DNA from: an uncultured Mucispirillum sp.
GTDB taxonomy: Bacteria > Chrysiogenota > Deferribacteres > Deferribacterales > Mucispirillaceae
Assembly: GCA_945947845.1 (NCBI GenBank)
Contig: CAMEZN010000092.1
Coordinates: forward strand, 1-6,912
Direction: 5' to 3'
Length of the DNA: 6,912 bases
Shown: piece by piece, positions 1-5,786 of the stretch
How the letters are laid out: every line of letters starts with the position of its first letter
How positions within the stretch are numbered: the first letter of the stretch is position 1
Program-made: the position numbers and the translations under genes
The notes under the pieces: generated by a model
What the model was told of the DNA's origin: nothing
The model's database searches: none
What the model saw: only the letters and a program-made list of their open reading frames with translations

Positions 1-114
1 TAACAATTAAATACAAATATTATATGAGAGAATATAGAATAAGTAGATAATATTATTTTAAAAAAACAAACTTTGAGATTAATTAAAATATTAATTATTT
101 TAATTTAAAATAGT
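1..114. other. A/T-rich non-coding stretch upstream of truncated rimO
   Basis: This stretch is almost entirely A and T, and all three forward frames are closed by stops. None of the frames encodes anything resembling the N-terminal methylthiotransferase domain that should precede the following gene. It contains an A/T-only inverted repeat (81-90 with 96-105) and a promoter-like pair, TTGAGA at 73-78 and TATTTT at 96-101 with 17-nt spacing. Such matches are expected by chance in DNA this A/T-rich. No Shine-Dalgarno sequence precedes the ATG at 115. Confidence 0.6.
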
Positions 115-1098
115 ATGTTCATTTATAAAGAATTTAAAGTAGAAAAACAAAGTGATGAGAATGTAAGAGCTATAACTAATGCTCCATATTATGCTTATGT
201 TAAAATCAGTGAAGGCTGTAATAATACATGTGCTTTTTGTGTTATACCAAATATCCGTGGCAGGCTTAAAAGCAGAACTATGGAAGATATTGAGCAGGAA
301 ATAGATATGCTGCAAGTCAAAGGTGTTAAAGAAATAATTATAATAAGTCAGGATACTACTCAATATGGCATGGATATATATGGTGAAGAACGGCTTATTC
401 CCCTTATGAAAAGGCTTACATCTCGTTTTAATAATCTGCTTTTTAGAATGCTTTACTTAAACCCAGAAGGTGTAACAAAAGAAGTTATCAAGTTTGTAGC
501 AGAAACAGAAAATGTTATAAAATATTTTGAAGTGCCTGTGCAGCATGCAAGTGATAAAATACTTACAAAAATGAGGCGTGCTTCTACAAGGCAGGTAATA
601 GATAATGTATTTGATACAATAAGAAAAGAATGTCCAGAAGCATTTATCAGGACTACATTTATAGTGGGCTTTCCGGGGGAAAGTGAAGAAGATTTTAATG
701 AACTTTATAAATTTATAGAAGATAAAAAACCAGATTATGCAGGATTTTTTCCATATTATAAAGAGGAAGGTTCCATTGCATATAATTATAATGATGATAT
801 TGATGAAAAAACAAAGAAAGAAAGAATAAAAAAACTTCAAAGCCTGCAAAAGAAGATAACAAGTGCAAGGTTAAGGGAATATAAAAAGAAAGAGTTTCTA
901 TGTTTTATTGATAAGGTAAATGATGATTTTGAATTTATATTAGAGGGCAGGGCATTATTTCAGGCACCAGATACTGATGGTAAATTATATGTTACAGACG
1001 GCATTGCAGATAATGGCAGCGGACCGTATAAGTGTATAATTAATAAAATAGCTTATCCAGATATATATGTTACATTTTTGGAGAATAATAATGGCTAG
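115..1098 (+). CDS. rimO: RimO-type ribosomal protein S12 methylthiotransferase, N-terminal domain missing
   Basis: RimO is a cytoplasmic radical-SAM enzyme that methylthiolates a conserved aspartate of ribosomal protein S12. The 327-residue product carries the radical-SAM core: a CxxxCxxC cluster motif at C35, C39 and C42 inside KISEGCNNTCAFC, ISQDTTQYG near 78-85, PVQHASDKIL at 141-150 and FIVGFPGESEEDF at 182-194. A TRAM RNA-binding domain follows at about 258-325. The QHAS and EEGSIAY segments favour RimO over the tRNA enzyme MiaB. Family members are usually about 430-450 residues. The roughly 110-130 residue N-terminal domain, which binds a second iron-sulfur cluster through three cysteines, is absent, and upstream frames are closed. 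The ATG at 115 is the only in-frame ATG before the radical-SAM motif and has no Shine-Dalgarno. The gene may be a decayed 5'-truncated copy, or 1-114 may be an assembly artefact. Its stop overlaps the bamD start. Confidence 0.85.
   Translation: MFIYKEFKVEKQSDENVRAITNAPYYAYVKISEGCNNTCAFCVIPNIRGRLKSRTMEDIEQEIDMLQVKGVKEIIIISQDTTQYGMDIYGEERLIPLMKRLTSRFNNLLFRMLYLNPEGVTKEVIKFVAETENVIKYFEVPVQHASDKILTKMRRASTRQVIDNVFDTIRKECPEAFIRTTFIVGFPGESEEDFNELYKFIEDKKPDYAGFFPYYKEEGSIAYNYNDDIDEKTKKERIKKLQSLQKKITSARLREYKKKEFLCFIDKVNDDFEFILEGRALFQAPDTDGKLYVTDGIADNGSGPYKCIINKIAYPDIYVTFLENNNG
1080..1083 (+). promoter_or_regulatory. Ribosome binding site that sets the bamD start
   Basis: GGAG lies 7 nt before the ATG at 1091. 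That start gives a signal peptide beginning MARILYILF with a lipobox at a normal distance. The longer in-frame ATG at 1067 has no such site and would add eight residues (MLHFWRII) ahead of the signal peptide. Confidence 0.75.
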
Positions 1099-2056
1099 AA
1101 TTTTATATATATTATTTATAATATTTGCATTATATGGCTGTGCAAAAGAAGTAGAGCTTGATAAGCCTGCAACATATTATGAGGAGATGGGTGATACATT
1201 AGCATCAGAGGGTAAATATGCTAAGGCGGCAGAACGATATGAGCAGGCTCTTGTTCGTGCAGAATCACCAGAATATGCAGCTACTATACAGCTTGCTCTT
1301 GCAGATAGTTATTTTTTAGCCGGCAAGTATACAGATGCAATCCCTGTATATGAAGTATATTTAGAAGTGTATAAGGGGTGGGAAAGTGCAAAACTGGCAA
1401 CTGTTCGTGTTGGCCTTGCATATTTTAACTTAGTTCGCTATGCTTCACAAGACCAGACAAATACAGAACGAGCATTATATTATTTAGAAGAAGTTAAAAA
1501 TAAATATCCTGATTTAGTTGAAGAATATGATGTTAATTTAAGAATATATCTTTTACGAGAGCGGCTTGCTAAAAAAGAAATGCAGATAGCTTTTTATTAT
1601 GCAAGGATATTAGAGCCAGAGCCAGAATTTTTAAGATATAAATATGTTATAACCCATTATAGTGATACTATTTATTATGGGGAAGCTGTATATAAAGTAG
1701 TAAAACTTCTTTTAAAGAAAGATGAGCTTAATGAGGCAGAATATTATCTTTTAAAATTAATGAGTGATGATAAAGATAATAAGTATGTGGAAAAAACACA
1801 GAAAATAATAGATAAATATAAAGTAAAAAAAGAAAAAGAGCGCTTGAAAGCTTTAAAAGAAAGTGAAAAGAATAAGAATAAGGAACAGATTCAAGATAAA
1901 TCTGATAACAAAGCTAATCAGGAAGAAAGTTTGCCTGCAAATAATGATAATGCAGAAGTTATTCCGGAAGAAAATATACAATCAGAAAATATAGAGCAGG
2001 GACAGCCTGTAAATAATGATATAAATGATACAATCCCAGCAGAAATAAATGAATAA
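1091..2056 (+). CDS. bamD: BamD-like outer-membrane assembly lipoprotein with charged C-terminal tail
   Basis: BamD is an outer-membrane-anchored lipoprotein of the BAM complex, which inserts beta-barrel proteins. The 321-residue product starts with a lipoprotein signal peptide and a lipobox LYGC, with the lipidated cysteine at C17. TPR-type helical pairs follow at about 27-225. They include YYEEMGDTLASEGKYAKAAERYEQAL at 29-53 (read from position 1175), an ALADSYFLAGKYTDAIPVYE repeat near 69-88, and RIYLLRERLAKKEMQIAFYY at 151-170, which fits the BamD segment RxRLAxxExxVAxYY. The Escherichia coli protein is about 245 residues. The extra length here is a low-complexity tail from about 245 onward, first Lys/Glu-rich, then Asn/Glu/Pro-rich. 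Its start overlaps the rimO stop by 8 nt, suggesting translational coupling, and serS follows after 23 nt. A generic TPR lipoprotein is the alternative, but the repeat pattern and lipobox favour BamD. Confidence 0.8.
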   Translation: MARILYILFIIFALYGCAKEVELDKPATYYEEMGDTLASEGKYAKAAERYEQALVRAESPEYAATIQLALADSYFLAGKYTDAIPVYEVYLEVYKGWESAKLATVRVGLAYFNLVRYASQDQTNTERALYYLEEVKNKYPDLVEEYDVNLRIYLLRERLAKKEMQIAFYYARILEPEPEFLRYKYVITHYSDTIYYGEAVYKVVKLLLKKDELNEAEYYLLKLMSDDKDNKYVEKTQKIIDKYKVKKEKERLKALKESEKNKNKEQIQDKSDNKANQEESLPANNDNAEVIPEENIQSENIEQGQPVNNDINDTIPAEINE

Positions 2057-2079
2057 TTAAGATAATATAAAGGTGAGAT

Positions 2080-3351
2080 ATGTTAGATTTAAAATTTATT
2101 ATAAGTAATTTAGAAGAAGTAAAAGCAAAAACAAAGGCAAGAAATTATTCTTTTGATTTTGAGAGCCTTATTGAAAAAGATTATTTAAGAAAATCTATAA
2201 TTAATGAAGTAGAAAAATTAAAAGCTGATAGAAATGCTATCTCAAAACAGGTAGGTATATTAAAAAGAGAAGGTAAAGACACTTCTGAATTACAAGAGCA
2301 GGTAAAAAGAGATGCTGGAAAAATGCAGGAGCTTGATAGTAAATTATCAGAAATAGATGAAGAAATCCGCAGTATGCTTTTAAACATACCAAATATTATA
2401 GATGATACTACACCGATAGGTAAAGATGAAACAGAAAATGTAGTGGTTAGAAAATGGGGCGAACCAAGAAAATTTGATTTTGAACCAAAAAACCACTGGG
2501 ATATTGGTGCAGATTTAGGGATTATAGATTTTGAAAGGGGTGTGAAAATAGCAGAATCTCGTTTTAATGTGCTTGCTGGGCTTGGAGCAAGGCTTGATAG
2601 AGCTATTTCATCATTAATGCTTGATATGCACAGAGAAAAAGGCTACATAGAAATGAGTGTTCCTTACCTTGTAAACACAAAGTCTATGATAGGCACAGGT
2701 CAGCTGCCAAAATTTGCAGAAGAAGCCTATGTATGTGAACGAGATAATCTCTACCTTATTTCAACAGCAGAAATACCTGTAACAAACTTATATTCTGATG
2801 AGATATTAGAGTTAAAGCAGCTTCCTGTTAAAAATACATCGCTTACAGCATGTTTTAGAAGGGAGGCTGGAAGTTATGGCAAAGATACAAAAGGACTTAT
2901 TAGAAATCACCAGTTTAATAAAGTAGAGCTTGTAAAAATATGTGCTCAGGATAAATCAGTAGAAGAACATGAAAGCCTGACTCATGATGCGGAAATGGTA
3001 TTACAGGCATTAAACCTGCCATATAGAGTAATGGCATTAAGTTCTGGTGATTTAGGTTTTTCAAGTGCTAAAACATACGATTTAGAAGTATGGCTTCCGG
3101 GGCAGAATTGTTACAGGGAAATTTCATCATGTTCTAATTTTAAAGATTTTCAGGCAAGGCGGGCAAATATTCGTTATAGAGATGCAGACGGCAAAGTTAA
3201 ATTTGCTCATACATTAAATGGCTCTGGACTTGCAGTAGGCAGAACTCTTGTTGCTGTGCTTGAAAATTACCAAAATGCAGACGGTTCTGTTACAATTCCT
3301 GAGGCACTTCGTCCATATTTAGGCGGTCTTGATATTATTAAAAAAGGGTAA
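2080..3351 (+). CDS. serS: Seryl-tRNA synthetase
   Basis: SerRS activates serine with ATP and charges tRNA-Ser and tRNA-Sec in the cytoplasm. The 423-residue product has the usual full length and architecture. An N-terminal antiparallel coiled-coil arm that grips the long variable arm of tRNA-Ser spans about 30-105. It is followed by the class II catalytic core. The serine-site TAE motif is at 229-231, motif 2 at about 258-284 (FRREAGSYGKDTKGL then RNHQFNKVEL), the EISSCSNFKDFQARR segment at 347-361, and motif 3 with GSGLAVGRT at 381-389. The C-terminus RPYLGG plus a few residues is typical. AAGGTGAG ends a few bases before the ATG and supports this start. The gene is 23 nt after bamD and 5 nt before the next gene, so it probably sits in the same transcript. 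No motif is missing and the protein should be functional. Confidence 0.97.
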   Translation: MLDLKFIISNLEEVKAKTKARNYSFDFESLIEKDYLRKSIINEVEKLKADRNAISKQVGILKREGKDTSELQEQVKRDAGKMQELDSKLSEIDEEIRSMLLNIPNIIDDTTPIGKDETENVVVRKWGEPRKFDFEPKNHWDIGADLGIIDFERGVKIAESRFNVLAGLGARLDRAISSLMLDMHREKGYIEMSVPYLVNTKSMIGTGQLPKFAEEAYVCERDNLYLISTAEIPVTNLYSDEILELKQLPVKNTSLTACFRREAGSYGKDTKGLIRNHQFNKVELVKICAQDKSVEEHESLTHDAEMVLQALNLPYRVMALSSGDLGFSSAKTYDLEVWLPGQNCYREISSCSNFKDFQARRANIRYRDADGKVKFAHTLNGSGLAVGRTLVAVLENYQNADGSVTIPEALRPYLGGLDIIKKG

Positions 3352-3356
3352 TATAA

Positions 3357-4025
3357 GTGCCTGTTTTATATGTTGCAGGGGTATCTATCAGTGATAATAT
3401 AAAAGATATCCCTGAAAAGACTTTAAGTATAATAAAAAAATGCAGTGTAGCAGTGGGAGAAGAAAGAAAAGTTTCTTTAAAACTTTTAAATGCTGCTGCA
3501 AGCAGTGCCGAGCTTTACTTAATAAATGAACATACAGAAGACAGCCAAAGATATGAAATATTAAAAGCAGTAGAGCAGGCAGAATATTCTGTATTTTTTT
3601 CTGATGCTGGCACACCTTGTATTTCTGACCCAGATTATAAATTTATAAGTATATGCAGAGATAAAGGAATAATCATAAAAAGCCTTCCAGGTCCTAGTTC
3701 TATTACTGCTGCAATTAGTGTATCTGGCATTAATGCTAAAACATTCTTTTTTGCAGGGTTTCCACCAAGAGAGAAAGAAAAACGAAAAAAATTTTTTGAA
3801 AATATAGAAAAAAGTAATATTACTCATGTATTTATGGAGCGGCCCTATGCACTTTCTGCCACATTAAAAGATATGCTTTTTTTTAAGAGAAAAATTAGTA
3901 TATCACTAAATCTTGGTTGTGAAGATGAGGTTACATACTATGATTATCCTAATAAACTTTTAGAAAAGCTTGACGGTATTAAAGCACCATTTGTAGCAGT
4001 TATTGCAGGCATAAAAAAAATATAA
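3357..4025 (+). CDS. Short RsmI-like SAM methyltransferase (tetrapyrrole methylase family)
   Basis: The closest recognisable family is RsmI (YraL), which 2'-O-methylates C1402 of 16S rRNA using S-adenosylmethionine. Matching segments are an LYVAG strand near the start, NEHTEDSQRYEIL at 57-69 (RsmI has an NDHNE-type motif), SDAGTPCISDP at 82-92, PGPSS at 111-115 and GFPPREKEKRKKFF at 134-147. The product has 222 residues against roughly 280-290 for RsmI, and stops at the PFVAVIAG strand that ends the catalytic fold, so the C-terminal extension is absent. The usual GNLxDI loop reads SDNIKDI, and the EDTR motif reads GEERK. It is therefore a divergent or short-form member and its exact target is uncertain. 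The start is GTG at 3357, 5 nt after the serS stop, with AAAAAGGG 8 nt upstream. Other members of the fold methylate precorrins, but no cobalamin genes are nearby. Confidence 0.78.
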   Translation: MPVLYVAGVSISDNIKDIPEKTLSIIKKCSVAVGEERKVSLKLLNAAASSAELYLINEHTEDSQRYEILKAVEQAEYSVFFSDAGTPCISDPDYKFISICRDKGIIIKSLPGPSSITAAISVSGINAKTFFFAGFPPREKEKRKKFFENIEKSNITHVFMERPYALSATLKDMLFFKRKISISLNLGCEDEVTYYDYPNKLLEKLDGIKAPFVAVIAGIKKI

Positions 4026-4036
4026 AGTCCTTATAC

Positions 4037-4051
4037 ATAGAATTTTTCTAT
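4037..4051 (+). terminator. Weak hairpin after the rsmI-like gene, doubtful terminator
   Basis: ATAGAA (4037-4042) pairs with TTCTAT (4046-4051) around a three-T loop, 11 nt after the stop codon. The stem has one G-C pair and no clean T-tract follows, so it is a poor intrinsic terminator. It is listed because it is the only stem between the housekeeping genes and the efflux operon promoter. Confidence 0.2.
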
Positions 4052-4089
4052 AATCATGTAATATAAGCACGACATTTTTGATTTTATTG

Positions 4090-4126
4090 TTGACAAATTA
4101 TATTTATGAACTTAAATGTTTATACT
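4090..4126 (+). promoter_or_regulatory. Probable sigma-70-type promoter of the RND efflux operon
   Basis: A perfect TTGACA lies at 4090-4095. With 16-nt spacing the -10 would be TTAAAT at 4112-4117 (4 of 6 consensus bases). The better -10 match, TATACT at 4121-4126, is 25 nt from TTGACA, too far to pair with it, and would need the weak -35 TTATAT at 4098-4103 (17-nt spacing). The choice of -10 is open, but the region upstream of the first efflux gene is clearly promoter-like. Confidence 0.55.
4105..4124. repeat. Imperfect 7-6-7 dyad (TATGAAC / GTTTATA)
   Basis: TATGAAC at 4105-4111 and GTTTATA at 4118-4124 pair at 6 of 7 positions around a 6-nt spacer. The arms resemble the A/T-flanked TGAAC-type half-sites known for ArsR/SmtB metal sensors. 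It sits between the -35 element and a TATACT box. This is a possible operator and may be chance in A/T-rich DNA. Confidence 0.35.
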
Positions 4127-4151
4127 ATGTCTATACTATGATATAGACATA
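4126..4151. promoter_or_regulatory. Perfect 10-6-10 inverted repeat, candidate operator
   Basis: TATGTCTATA (4126-4135) and TATAGACATA (4142-4151) are exact reverse complements separated by 6 nt. The dyad begins at the last base of the TATACT box and lies 48 nt before the start codon of the outer-membrane efflux gene, where a repressor would block transcription start. Each arm contains G-C pairs, so this is not only A/T noise. No regulator gene lies in the window, and the cognate protein is unknown. Confidence 0.55.
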
Positions 4152-4199
4152 TTAGTGCAAAAATATGTGTAAAATATTCATGATAATGGGAGGATATCT

Positions 4200-5438
4200 A
4201 TGAAGCATTTCACAGCAGGTATTATTATGCTGTTAATGTTTTCTACTTATTCTTATGCGGAAGAATGTAGCATTAATAGTGCCAGTGATGTTTTAAATTG
4301 TGCATTTTTAAATAATCCTGAGATTATTTTAGCTGATTCCAATAAGCAGATAGCCAATATAAATAAAGGAGTTACAGGCAGATGGCTTAATCCTAACTTA
4401 GAAGCAGGTGTTGGCTATAATATGGAAGAAGTCAATGACTATGGTGTGGAACTTGATTTTGCAGTTACTCAAACCATAGAAAATCCAAATAAAAGAAAAG
4501 CACGGGTAAATAAATCTGCTGCTGAATATACTTCTGCTGAATTAATGGCTGAATACCAAAAGGAAGCAGTTACTATCCAAGTTTTAAATATATTAAATAG
4601 ATTAAGACAGTTAGATAGAGAGCAGACAGTTTTAAATCAGGCAATTAATGCTTATGTAAATGTAATTAAATCATATCAAAAACGGCCAGTATTATCACCA
4701 GAAGATGAAGTATCCCTTTCTTTATTTCAATCGGTTTTAAATAACTATCGCATGGAAAATAATAAGCTTTCAATGGAAATTAATCAAAATATAAACAGTT
4801 TAAAAACTGTGATAAATAACGATGTAATATATAGTAAAAATATCTTTTTTTACCCGCCTTCAATTTATCCAGATATACCAGAAGCTGATATAACAAACAG
4901 CATAGCATTGCAGCAGGAAAATGCAAATGTGGCTCTTGCATCAGCCTATCTGTTAGACCAAAAAAACTATAACTTTACAGATTTCAGTATAGGGCCATAT
5001 GTTACAACAAGCCCTAATGTGCAGTCAGTAGATACTGTTGGTATTAAAGTAACAGTGCCAATCCCTGTATACTCTAATAAACAGACTACTCATGCAGGCG
5101 AGCTTGCTTTAAGCACAGCAAAATATAGATATAATGCAAAAAAAACTGAGCTTGAAAATACTTTTAAGCAGCTAAAAGCCCAGTATGAACAAGGCAGAAC
5201 ATTATTAGGTGGATTTAATTTTGAAAAACTTGAAAAACAGCTTTCAAGAACAGAAACTCTGTTTAAAAATGGCAGAATCAACAGCAGTCTTTTAATAGAA
5301 AGCCATAGACAGCTTCTTGACAGTATCAGGCTGTATCACCAGTATGAATTAGAAACTTTAAATTCATTATGGCAGTTATATGGAATGCAGAGAAAATTAA
5401 TTACCAACATTAATGAGGTAAGCCATGAAAAAAATTAG
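4200..5438 (+). CDS. CzcC/TolC-family outer-membrane efflux protein
   Basis: This should be the outer-membrane channel of a tripartite efflux pump that carries substrate from the periplasm out of the cell. The 412-residue product has a Sec signal peptide (MKHFTAGIIMLLMFSTYSYA, probable cut after A20). The OEP-type segment VLNCAFLNNPEIILADSNKQ falls at 31-50, as in TolC-family proteins. Long helical, Gln/Asn/Glu-rich segments at about 90-205 and 290-400 are interrupted by a beta-like stretch (FSIGPYVTTSP, GIKVTVPIPVYSN), giving the usual two-repeat barrel and helix layout. Length matches CzcC-type proteins. The mature part has cysteines at 23 and 34, which could form a disulfide. GGGAGG at 4188-4193 lies 6 nt before the ATG and fixes the start. 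It is the first gene of the efflux operon and overlaps the next by 14 nt. The downstream CzcA-type pump points to metal ions as substrate. Confidence 0.88.
   Translation: MKHFTAGIIMLLMFSTYSYAEECSINSASDVLNCAFLNNPEIILADSNKQIANINKGVTGRWLNPNLEAGVGYNMEEVNDYGVELDFAVTQTIENPNKRKARVNKSAAEYTSAELMAEYQKEAVTIQVLNILNRLRQLDREQTVLNQAINAYVNVIKSYQKRPVLSPEDEVSLSLFQSVLNNYRMENNKLSMEINQNINSLKTVINNDVIYSKNIFFYPPSIYPDIPEADITNSIALQQENANVALASAYLLDQKNYNFTDFSIGPYVTTSPNVQSVDTVGIKVTVPIPVYSNKQTTHAGELALSTAKYRYNAKKTELENTFKQLKAQYEQGRTLLGGFNFEKLEKQLSRTETLFKNGRINSSLLIESHRQLLDSIRLYHQYELETLNSLWQLYGMQRKLITNINEVSHEKN
5415..5418 (+). promoter_or_regulatory. Ribosome binding site of the mini-adaptor gene
   Basis: GAGG lies 6 nt before the ATG at 5425, inside the last codons of the upstream efflux gene. 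A well-placed site here supports real translation of the short gene and coupling to the gene before it. Confidence 0.7.
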
Positions 5439-5772
5439 TATTATAATACTTATGATTTTACCGCTTTTAAGTTATGGAAAAGAAATAGAAATATCTGATA
5501 ATGCAGTGAAAAATTATGAGATAGAAACTTATGTAACAGACAGTAAAAATGTAACACTGCCACGAAGTGCATTGGTAGTTTCACGAGATAATTATTTTAT
5601 ATATCTTAAAGACCGCAATTTTTTTGAGGAATTACAAGTTCACCCTGTTAAAGTTACAAAAGATACTGTTGTATTGAAATTTGATACTGTAAAGGAAAGG
5701 GAATTTGTAACAAAAGGTTCACCATACCTGCGAATTGTCTTTTTAAATGATACAGATTCAGAAGCAGAATAA
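5425..5772 (+). CDS. Minimal CzcB/membrane-fusion-protein-like periplasmic protein
   Basis: The 115-residue product begins with a Sec-type signal peptide (MKKISIIILMILPLLSYG, probable cut after G18), so it should act in the periplasm. The mature part is mostly beta-like. IEISDNAVKNYEIETYV at 21-37 resembles the strand that opens the mature part of CzcB-type adaptors. LPRSALVV at 45-52 and EREFVTKGSPYL at 91-102 resemble their C-terminal membrane-proximal domain, where VPxsALV and GExVVxxGaxxL patterns are usual. Adaptors of this family are typically 350-500 residues. Here the lipoyl, alpha-hairpin and central beta-barrel parts are absent, with no remnant or frameshift around the gene. It overlaps the channel gene by 14 nt and is followed 14 nt later by the pump gene, exactly the czcB slot of a czcCBA operon. 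It may be a stand-alone membrane-proximal domain or an accessory protein. The homology is read by eye and is moderate. Confidence 0.6.
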   Translation: MKKISIIILMILPLLSYGKEIEISDNAVKNYEIETYVTDSKNVTLPRSALVVSRDNYFIYLKDRNFFEELQVHPVKVTKDTVVLKFDTVKEREFVTKGSPYLRIVFLNDTDSEAE

Positions 5773-5786
5773 GAGAGGCATCATTT

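Noticed and set aside
1..114. Missing RimO N-terminal domain hidden in another frame
   Set aside because: All three forward frames contain multiple stops and no cysteine-containing methylthiotransferase motif.
457..849. Reverse-strand open frame within rimO
   Set aside because: It is opposite a strongly conserved coding region, and its Phe/Ile/Lys/Cys-rich product is the mirror of A/T-rich codons. It resembles no family.
1067..1090. Upstream ATG giving an eight-residue longer BamD-like protein
   Set aside because: It lacks a ribosome binding site, whereas the ATG at 1091 has GGAG 7 nt upstream and starts a clean lipoprotein signal peptide.
3388..3827. Reverse-strand open frames within the RsmI-like gene
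   Set aside because: They overlap each other and a recognisable methyltransferase, and their composition is typical of antisense shadows.
4121..4151. CRISPR-like or insertion-sequence-end repeat
   Set aside because: There are only two direct copies of 9 nt and a single dyad, with no array, no transposase and no target duplication. Promoter/operator is the simpler reading.
4026..4199. Riboswitch or small RNA in the intergenic region
   Set aside because: Apart from the dyads, no multi-stem structured element or conserved riboswitch core is visible. The leader from the likely start is only about 65-75 nt.
5425..5772. The short adaptor as the leftover of a frameshifted full-length czcB
   Set aside because: There is no room for lost sequence: it overlaps the channel gene by 14 nt, the pump starts 14 nt later, and it has its own signal peptide and ribosome binding site. 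An assembly deletion cannot be excluded from sequence alone.
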